From positions 1-10,903 of the forward strand of contig CALCRE010000272.1 in assembly GCA_937894465.1 (NCBI GenBank): a stretch of 10,903 nt of DNA, given 5' to 3'. Under the pieces are notes generated by a model. That model had not been told where the DNA came from. It did not search any database and saw only the letters and a program-made list of their open reading frames with translations. This DNA is from an uncultured Clostridia bacterium. Its GTDB lineage: Bacteria; Bacillota; Clostridia; JAAYHZ01. How positions within the stretch are numbered: position 1 is the first letter of the stretch; each line of letters begins with the position of its first letter. This document shows positions 6,188 through 10,903 of the stretch, one piece after another. The translations under genes and the position numbers were made by a program.

Positions 6188-6629
6188 GAATTAGGAAGAA
6201 TTTGTAGTATCCCGATATAATCGTTTATTTGCAAAAAGTGTGTTGAGATTACTTAAGAAATACCGATTAAGATAGAATTAACTCAATCGGAATCGTTATT
6301 GGATAGGCTAATAAGATATTTTCGTACAGGTTTGCCTGCAAATATCATAGATGATGTAACAGAAGCATCATATTTAATTTTTGGTTGCATAGGGTATGGT
6401 ATAACTCCAACAGAGAGTAAAACAATATCAATCAATTGAGATAAAATAAATCCTGAGGATTTTTTAAGTACTATTTTAAATAAAAAAAGGCAAGTTGTTA
6501 GGTCCTAGGGGATCAATATATACCAGTAGAAAAAATAAATTTTATGGTTCTCATTATATGACCATCTTGGCTGATATAGTTGATGCTATGATAATGATTG
6601 GTGGTGATGATTACGAAAATCAAATATGA
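6186..6629 (+). pseudogene. Decayed gene of unknown family, in at least three frame segments
   Basis: No intact gene spans this stretch, but protein-like sequence continues across frames. Frame segment one (6186-6272) begins ATG-AAT-TAG and then reads EEFVVSRYNRLFAK...LLKKY. Segment two (about 6257-6436) reads EIPIKIELTQSESLLDRLIR and on through GLPANIIDDVTEASYLIF, stops at TGA 6437 and could resume to TAG 6506. Segment three (about 6507-6629) reads SIYTSRKNKFYGSHYMTILADIV, ending at a TGA that overlaps the first codons of the WYL gene. The amino-acid composition is protein-like, and the ending overlaps the next start as in an operon. The best reading is a former gene of about 145 codons upstream of the regulator, now broken by frameshifts and stops. 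I do not recognise the family. Confidence 0.5.
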
Positions 6630-7545
6630 CTACAATGGCAACAAGGGGTTTAGACTACTTAGTATCTACGAGCGACTACATAAAGGAGAATTGCTAAACA
6701 AAGAAAAAATATCACATGATTATGGAGTCTCGCAAAAAACCATTCAACGTGACATTGACGATTTAAGAGCATATCTTGCAGAAACACATTATTCAGAATC
6801 TGAAGTATCTATTAAATTTAATAAAGCTAAATGTGGCTATTATCTTGTGCGATCGGAACGAGAGTGGTTGACGAATGAAGAAGTATTGTCACTATGCAAA
6901 ATCCTCTTGGAGAGCCGAGCATTTCAAAAGGATGAGTTATCTGAATTGATTGGTAAACTGATGACACAGGTGGTACCAAATGACCGAAAGCTAGTTAAAA
7001 GTATTATTTTAAATGAGTATCGTAATTATGTTCCTCTCAAACATAATAAAAGGTTGTTATCTCCTATATGGGAATTATCACAATGTATCAGCAGACAAGA
7101 GATTGTTCAATTTACATATGAAAGACAAGATAAGACTGTAAAGGACAGGCAAGTCAAACCGGTAGCCATTATGTTTTCTGAATTTTATTTTTATCTTATT
7201 GGATACATGGTTTATTCTAATCGGGACTTCCCGACGGTATTCAGAATTGATCGCATAACCAATATTACATGCACGAAAGAAAAATTCACAGTACCCTATG
7301 CAAAACGGTTTAATGACGGAGAATTTCGTAAGCGTGTTCAGTTCATGTATCCTGGAGAATTACAAACAGTGACATTCGAGTTTAACGGAGATTCGGTGGA
7401 AGCGGTATTGGATCGACTGCCTACAGCAGAAATATTAAAGCAGGAAGGAGATGTTTATACCATACGTGCCGAAGTGTATGGTAAGGGAATTGACATGTGG
7501 ATTAGGAGCCAGGGGAAATGTATAAAAGTAATTGATAGAAAGTGA
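6607..7545 (+). CDS. WYL-domain transcriptional regulator
   Basis: 312 aa from the ATG at 6607; in-frame TTG (6598) and GTG (6601, 6604) codons just upstream are possible alternatives, and none has a clear ribosome-binding site. Residues about 14-58 are an N-terminal winged helix-turn-helix (SHDYGVSQKTIQRDIDDL). Residues about 165-220 are the WYL domain, with the usual WYL reading FYL (195-197) in FYFYLIGY, then the characteristic FRIDRI (212-217). The C-terminal 60 residues, ending WIRSQGKCIKVI, resemble the WCX extension. Such proteins are DNA-binding regulators thought to sense nucleic-acid or nucleotide ligands through the WYL pocket; several control phage-defence operons or DNA-damage responses. 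The gene sits 68 bases upstream of a tight four-gene unit on the same strand, so it probably regulates that unit and may be co-transcribed with it. Confidence 0.93.
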   Translation: MITKIKYDYNGNKGFRLLSIYERLHKGELLNKEKISHDYGVSQKTIQRDIDDLRAYLAETHYSESEVSIKFNKAKCGYYLVRSEREWLTNEEVLSLCKILLESRAFQKDELSELIGKLMTQVVPNDRKLVKSIILNEYRNYVPLKHNKRLLSPIWELSQCISRQEIVQFTYERQDKTVKDRQVKPVAIMFSEFYFYLIGYMVYSNRDFPTVFRIDRITNITCTKEKFTVPYAKRFNDGEFRKRVQFMYPGELQTVTFEFNGDSVEAVLDRLPTAEILKQEGDVYTIRAEVYGKGIDMWIRSQGKCIKVIDRK

Positions 7546-7613
7546 TCTAGGTGCGAGAAAGATTATGCAGTCTTATTATAGTACAGATCAAAATTTGACT
7601 GGAGGTTTTATTA

Positions 7614-7892
7614 TTGGTAGTGAAAGTTAATAAAGAATTGGTCTCTTTATACGAAAGCAAGAGACTAAATTGTGAGATGTCAGTGGAATGGGTGCTAGGC
7701 TATATTAATAAAAAATATAGTGCCTTAATTTCGAGACAAATAATAACTGAAATGCCACAGGATTATATTTTGTCGGAAGTAGATGATGAACTCGTTAAAG
7801 CCATTTATCGTAAATTCGATTCTTCAATTGATATTAATGCCATATTTAATTTCTTATGTACGATGGCTCTCCTACTGGGAGGTGAGGAATAG
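7614..7892 (+). CDS. Unknown 92-aa acidic protein, first gene of a four-gene unit
   Basis: The start is TTG at 7614, chosen because GGAGGT (7601-7606) lies exactly 7 bases upstream; a GTG two codons later (7620) is too far away. The protein is soluble and mostly helical, with no signal or membrane segment. Features visible are VEWVLGYINKKYS, VDDELVKAIYRKFDSS and a more hydrophobic end (FNFLCTMALLLGGEE). I do not recognise a family. Its TAG stop shares one base with the GTG start of the next gene, so the two are very likely translationally coupled and their products may act together. A small partner, adaptor or antitoxin-like protein would fit its size, but nothing in the sequence proves this. 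Confidence 0.75.
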   Translation: MVVKVNKELVSLYESKRLNCEMSVEWVLGYINKKYSALISRQIITEMPQDYILSEVDDELVKAIYRKFDSSIDINAIFNFLCTMALLLGGEE

Positions 7893-9013
7893 TGTCGAAC
7901 ATTATCGTGTTTCCCGGGAATGTATATGCTAAGGATAAAGATACTACAACCAAGATCTTTGACAGCTCCTTCAAGCAATTAGATAAGCTTCAAAGTGAAA
8001 TACATAAGGTATCTATTGATCTGGAAAATGCAATCAACATACAAGGGGAAAAAACTAAATCCGAGCTTGACGGATATGATTTTTTATTCTCAAGTGTTTT
8101 TGGTATATTGGGAGCAGTTTTATCTACTAGTGAGCGTCTGAATGGTTTCTTAAAGCAGATTCATACCCATGCATCAGGTTATGATAAAGAAAAATCTAAT
8201 GGCATACAGAAGTTTTTCGGAGACATGTTGCATCATCAGGGTGATAGCATTGATCAAATTGACGGAAGCTTTATCAACCGGATCGAAGGCAATGCTGACC
8301 TTGGATATCATCGTCTACTCTGGGGACACGATCCGATATCTTTGGGAAAAGATAATCCATTTTATTTAATGATCAAGGATCATGGCTTGTTAAATGGTAT
8401 CGTGAAAGTCTTTCGGCATCTAATTGCAGATACGTTTTCCTCCCAAGGGTTACCGATCCCGGGTCATTCCTACTTTGATCGTACCGATGCAAGTGGAAAG
8501 TTAACAAACCTTTTTCAACAAACATCCAAAAAGTTAGCTGACAACGATAGAGTACTTTCTCAACAATACTTTTCCCGAATGTTTACGATCCGTGCTCAGG
8601 ATATAGCAGGCCAGGGATTTGTATGGGCAACGGCACAGGCATATTTTTTTGCCAGGGGAATTGATGACCTTACAAGGCAAAGACAATATAAGATTATATC
8701 TTATGCAGTAAATTTCTTAACCCACGCCGGTATAGGCGCTATAAGACAAGGGGGGATTCCGTATATTAATTGGATCGCACTTACTGCATTGATCAAGGAA
8801 GTAGCCGGCATGTTTATTGATAGCTATAAAGAAATCAGGCAACTGGAGAATATTACCGATAAAATAGTAGCGGATAATATTGCGTTGGAAAAGCAGGCGT
8901 ATGCTACAGGAGCTGACTTGATATCATATAAAGATTCTACAGGATACATAAGGGAGCTTCAACAACAAGATAAAAAATATAATGACTTGGTTTCATTTTT
9001 TGAGGAGGAATGA
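7892..9013 (+). CDS. Unknown 373-aa protein with His/Asp clusters, possible metal-dependent hydrolase
   Basis: GTG start at 7892, overlapping the previous stop by one base, with GGAGGTGAGG just upstream. Residues 25-60 look coiled-coil-like, 65-78 are hydrophobic, and the centre carries striking His/Asp clusters: YHRLLWGHD (139-147), KDHG (162-165), RHLIADTFSSQGLPIPGHSYFD (from 175 to 196) and FLTHAG (275-280). The order HR...H, then H...D.....G.P.P, resembles the metal-binding layout of YdjM/DUF457-type membrane hydrolases, in which HRG.THS precedes a HL..D....G.P segment. This is my inference from motif order, not an identified homology. R-Q-D-I-G-Q-G-F-W residues near 234-245 may also be conserved. 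The C-terminus (300-373) is helical and acidic. Its stop overlaps the next gene's region (AGGAGG inside its last codons). The function is unknown; it is probably the main effector of the unit. Confidence 0.75.
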   Translation: MSNIIVFPGNVYAKDKDTTTKIFDSSFKQLDKLQSEIHKVSIDLENAINIQGEKTKSELDGYDFLFSSVFGILGAVLSTSERLNGFLKQIHTHASGYDKEKSNGIQKFFGDMLHHQGDSIDQIDGSFINRIEGNADLGYHRLLWGHDPISLGKDNPFYLMIKDHGLLNGIVKVFRHLIADTFSSQGLPIPGHSYFDRTDASGKLTNLFQQTSKKLADNDRVLSQQYFSRMFTIRAQDIAGQGFVWATAQAYFFARGIDDLTRQRQYKIISYAVNFLTHAGIGAIRQGGIPYINWIALTALIKEVAGMFIDSYKEIRQLENITDKIVADNIALEKQAYATGADLISYKDSTGYIRELQQQDKKYNDLVSFFEEE

Positions 9014-9015
9014 TC

Positions 9016-9525
9016 ATGGCAATACCACTTATATTAGCGCTTCTTATGGCTGGAGGAGGTGCAGTTGCAGGAGCAATGGCACGGCAACCGGAAATAAATC
9101 GATTAAAGGATCAGGTGAAAAAACTCCAGGAAGAAGTTTTAAGGTTACAATCTGTCATAAAGGAACAGGACAGACAAATTAGGGAACTGAGAATTCGATA
9201 TAATGCATTAAAGGCATATAGCTTTTCTGAAAGAGCTAAGCAAAGAGCAAATTTAAAGGGAGCGATTATGTTCCAGTATTGCTTTAAAGAATATATGGAT
9301 CTGCTCATCGTCCAAACAAATAAAAATGATTTTGTATTAAAGGATGAGGAAAAAACCTTCTTCAATATATTTGAGGGTTTGGTTAACAATCAGGAGAAAT
9401 CTGTTGAAGAAATGATGTTCCTACGGGAGTATATACGATATAAATATGCACATCAAATAGATAATCTGATTGAATACGATATGAACAATATAATAGAAAG
9501 GGTGGAATGTGTAAATGTTAGTTAA
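9016..9525 (+). CDS. Membrane-anchored coiled-coil protein
   Basis: 169 aa from the ATG at 9016. AGGAGG at 9003-9008 gives 7-base spacing to this ATG, whereas the ATG at 9010 is only one base away from it. Residues 3-21 are one hydrophobic Gly/Ala-rich segment (LLMAGGGAVAGAMA) that could act as an N-terminal anchor or oligomerising helix. Residues about 25-67 have a strong heptad pattern (INRLKDQVKKLQEEVLRL), indicating a coiled coil. Residues 70-169 are a charged helical domain of no family I recognise. The preceding gene ends 2 bases upstream (TGA 9011-9013) and the next gene overlaps its end by 11 bases, so it is part of one transcript. The layout suggests a membrane-tethered scaffold partner of the 373-aa protein. 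Confidence 0.8.
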   Translation: MAIPLILALLMAGGGAVAGAMARQPEINRLKDQVKKLQEEVLRLQSVIKEQDRQIRELRIRYNALKAYSFSERAKQRANLKGAIMFQYCFKEYMDLLIVQTNKNDFVLKDEEKTFFNIFEGLVNNQEKSVEEMMFLREYIRYKYAHQIDNLIEYDMNNIIERVECVNVS

Positions 9526-9793
9526 GAAGATTTTTGGATATATTTTTTCATTGTTGAAGTATATAATATTTGGTGCGGTTGTTGTTGTAATAGTTAACTA
9601 TTTTAATCAAAAAGCTGCAATTATTGTCGGGGGCATTTTATTGCTTGGTGTCTTTGGTGCTGCTCATAATGACTATAAAGAAAACGTTCTACCAAAGATA
9701 CAAATAAGTCAGCTAAAAAAAGATTATAAAAAAGCAGAAGACGAATTTAATGGATTTGATGATATGCTCAGAACTGTACAAAGGCATAGCTAA
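9515..9793 (+). CDS. Small two-helix membrane protein, last gene of the unit
   Basis: 92 aa. Two hydrophobic segments, at about 9-28 and 34-50, with a short polar turn (NYFNQKAA) between them form a membrane hairpin. The C-terminal half (51-92) is polar and charged (KKDYKKAEDEFNG) and probably cytoplasmic. AAAGGGTGG upstream of the ATG provides a ribosome-binding site inside the preceding gene, and the 11-base overlap supports coupled expression. No family is recognised. Its position and membrane nature suggest a membrane partner of the coiled-coil protein. A role as a pore or holin-like effector is possible but unsupported. Confidence 0.75.
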   Translation: MLVKKIFGYIFSLLKYIIFGAVVVVIVNYFNQKAAIIVGGILLLGVFGAAHNDYKENVLPKIQISQLKKDYKKAEDEFNGFDDMLRTVQRHS

Positions 9794-9870
9794 GATAATA
9801 AATCTGTCAATTTCGCTGATCTGGAAATGGAATAAGATATTGGAAAAGTTAGTAGAGGGGCCTATATATG

Positions 9871-9901
9871 AAGAGTGGGTCTCCCTACCCGCTCTTTTTT
9901 C
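9871..9901 (+). terminator. Intrinsic terminator of the WYL/four-gene unit
   Basis: AAGAGTGGGT (9871-9880) pairs with ACCCGCTCTT (9887-9896) through one G-T pair around the loop CTCCCT, followed by a run of T. It lies 78 bases after the stop of the gene at 9515-9793. The right arm contains the stop codon and last codons of the convergent GTPase gene, so the two convergent transcripts share this end. Confidence 0.85.
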
Positions 9902-10903
9902 TATTCTCTTTTTCTTGGTGAAATAAGGATCTGAATCTTTCTTTGGCGCTTTCATTGTTGAGGTCGGATTCTTTGAGTTCACCTTTGCAAATGCCCTCCA
10001 TAAGTTTTATATAGGCATTTCCTAATGCTTTTGTGATTACTGCAGCTGTACTGCCGGAAATCAAGCCGCCTACAATCTGCCCGGCTCCCGGTATAAGCTT
10101 TAAAAGATTTGATACAACGGCTCTTCCGGTTACGGTTGCACCGGATGTACCTAAAGCAGAGTATATGAAAGCCGTTATGATGCCCCGATTAATCTGTAAC
10201 CCGAACACAGCTGTTATGGAAGCAATCATTGCAACTTGTGTAGGGATGAGCAAAGCGGCATCAGCAAAAGGAACCGGTGTGAATCCTTCTGTAAAACCGG
10301 CTGCTACGGTTGCGGTAACAATTCCTTGTGCATGCTTGACTTTTGCCGCTATAGATGCCTTTTGCACGTTATATAACGTAGAAAGCAGCTCCTTGTCCAA
10401 TACGGCGCCCATTACCTGTATTAATTTATCCAGTCCATGTGCTTTGACTATATAATCATCGTCGATTTCATAGTCTTTGGCTAATACCACCACGATTTGT
10501 TCAACGTTTAAATTAAGATTATCAATGTAGTTTCGAAACTCTTCTGCAGTCTTTTTTGAGAAGGATTTTGTCAACACAATGATAACGGGTACTTGTGTTT
10601 CTTTATTTTCTTCCGTAAAGCTGCGAAGCCATTCGATTTCTCTGTCTTCAATCCGGTCAGAAGCAGCATTGATGCAATACCACAAGCAGTGGATGGCACG
10701 ATTGGCATCCTTGGAATAGACGCCGTCCTTAATAGTTTGAATGATTTCTTTTTTAACTTCTGCTTGTACATCGTTGCCCATTTCCAAACCCTTTGTGTCA
10801 TATATGGTCAAGGGAAAATCAGGCTTGGACAGAGTTTTCATATGCTTGGTAATGGGTTTTCCAATACCGGTTTCCGCCAATTCCTCCCTGAATATACTAT
10901 TAA
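9885..10903 (-). CDS. GTPase with C-terminal DUF697-type domain, 5' end outside window
   Basis: 338 residues are visible; the reading frame stays open to the window edge and a real start is not seen. The apparent TTG start inside (10880) is not needed, since upstream codons read NSIFREELAETG, typical of the region just after the P-loop in this GTPase class. Visible G motifs are the switch-I threonine in GKPIT, G3 DTKGLE and G4-like LTKS; the G1 P-loop lies beyond 10903. The middle is a helical linker. The last 150 residues, with alternating hydrophobic helices rich in Gly/Ala (VAAGFTEGFTPVPFADAAL, then IPGAGQIVGGLISGS), match the DUF697/YcjF-type membrane domain that often follows such GTPases. 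It is probably a membrane-associated GTPase. It converges on the WYL unit, so any functional link to it is unproven. The tail is basic and charged. Confidence 0.88.
   Translation of the reverse strand, partial: NSIFREELAETGIGKPITKHMKTLSKPDFPLTIYDTKGLEMGNDVQAEVKKEIIQTIKDGVYSKDANRAIHCLWYCINAASDRIEDREIEWLRSFTEENKETQVPVIIVLTKSFSKKTAEEFRNYIDNLNLNVEQIVVVLAKDYEIDDDYIVKAHGLDKLIQVMGAVLDKELLSTLYNVQKASIAAKVKHAQGIVTATVAAGFTEGFTPVPFADAALLIPTQVAMIASITAVFGLQINRGIITAFIYSALGTSGATVTGRAVVSNLLKLIPGAGQIVGGLISGSTAAVITKALGNAYIKLMEGICKGELKESDLNNESAKERFRSLFHQEKENRKKSG

Noticed and set aside
8982..9182. 66-codon + frame across the 373-aa and coiled-coil gene junction
   Set aside because: Out of frame with both real genes; the coiled-coil frame with its heptads and AGGAGG site explains the region.
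9713..9982. 89-codon open frame on the - strand overlapping the terminator
   Set aside because: It spans the end of a real + gene, the intrinsic terminator and the end of the GTPase gene in another frame, and reads as low-complexity Lys/Ser/Phe sequence.
10033..10455. 140-codon open frame on the + strand
   Set aside because: It lies wholly opposite the GTPase/DUF697 gene, whose protein has clear family motifs; the + frame has Ala/Pro/Val/Thr-rich shadow composition and no ribosome-binding site.
1..10903. CRISPR array, tRNA or rRNA genes, insertion-sequence ends or attachment sites
   Set aside because: I saw no regularly spaced repeats, cloverleaf-like sequence, transposase or integrase motifs, or terminal inverted repeats on reading both strands by eye.

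Overview
The window is AT-rich and its ribosome-binding sites are mostly strong AGGAGG types. GTG and TTG starts are also used. Together with a Gram-positive style lipoprotein signal and a WYL regulator, this suggests a low-GC Bacillota chromosome, probably a Clostridia (Lachnospiraceae-like) lineage. That assignment is inference; no rRNA, tRNA or housekeeping marker is present. The window reads as an accessory region: paralogous unknown genes, two decayed genes and a candidate multi-gene module, with no transposase, integrase, CRISPR array or tRNA seen.

Left part (1-3938, + strand). A decayed copy of a pRiA4b ORF-3-type gene (about 1-304) has lost most of its middle. Two tandem paralogues follow (399-1352 and 1524-2486), each with an apparent W..IP..GLTP motif and HEAT-like helical repeats. 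Next comes an intact pRiA4b ORF-3-domain gene (2619-3938) homologous to the decayed copy. The two paralogues also share sequence upstream of their starts, so whole gene-plus-promoter units appear to have been duplicated. The intact pRiA4b gene has an ambiguous 5' end: its GTG start has no ribosome-binding site, while an overlapping short ORF at 2557 has a very good one.

Middle part (4071-6036). A stand-alone predicted lipoprotein gene (4071-4826, +) ends in a clear intrinsic terminator (4868-4900). Convergent to it is a two-gene minus-strand operon: a small membrane protein with a zinc ribbon and two CxxCxGxG motifs (5677-6036), then a zinc ribbon joined to a scramblase/LURP-like beta-rich domain (4924-5646).

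Right part (6186-10903). A frameshifted gene remnant (6186-6629) runs into the start of a WYL-domain regulator (6607-7545). Four tightly packed or overlapping genes follow: an unknown 92-aa protein (7614-7892), an unknown 373-aa protein with His/Asp clusters resembling a metal site (7892-9013), a membrane-anchored coiled-coil protein (9016-9525) and a small two-helix membrane protein (9515-9793). They end at an intrinsic terminator (9871-9901). Convergent with them is a GTPase with a C-terminal DUF697-type membrane domain, whose 5' end lies outside the window (9885-10903). The WYL-regulated four-gene unit is the best candidate here for an undescribed system, possibly stress- or defence-related, but that role is inferred only from the regulator type and the membrane/coiled-coil architecture.
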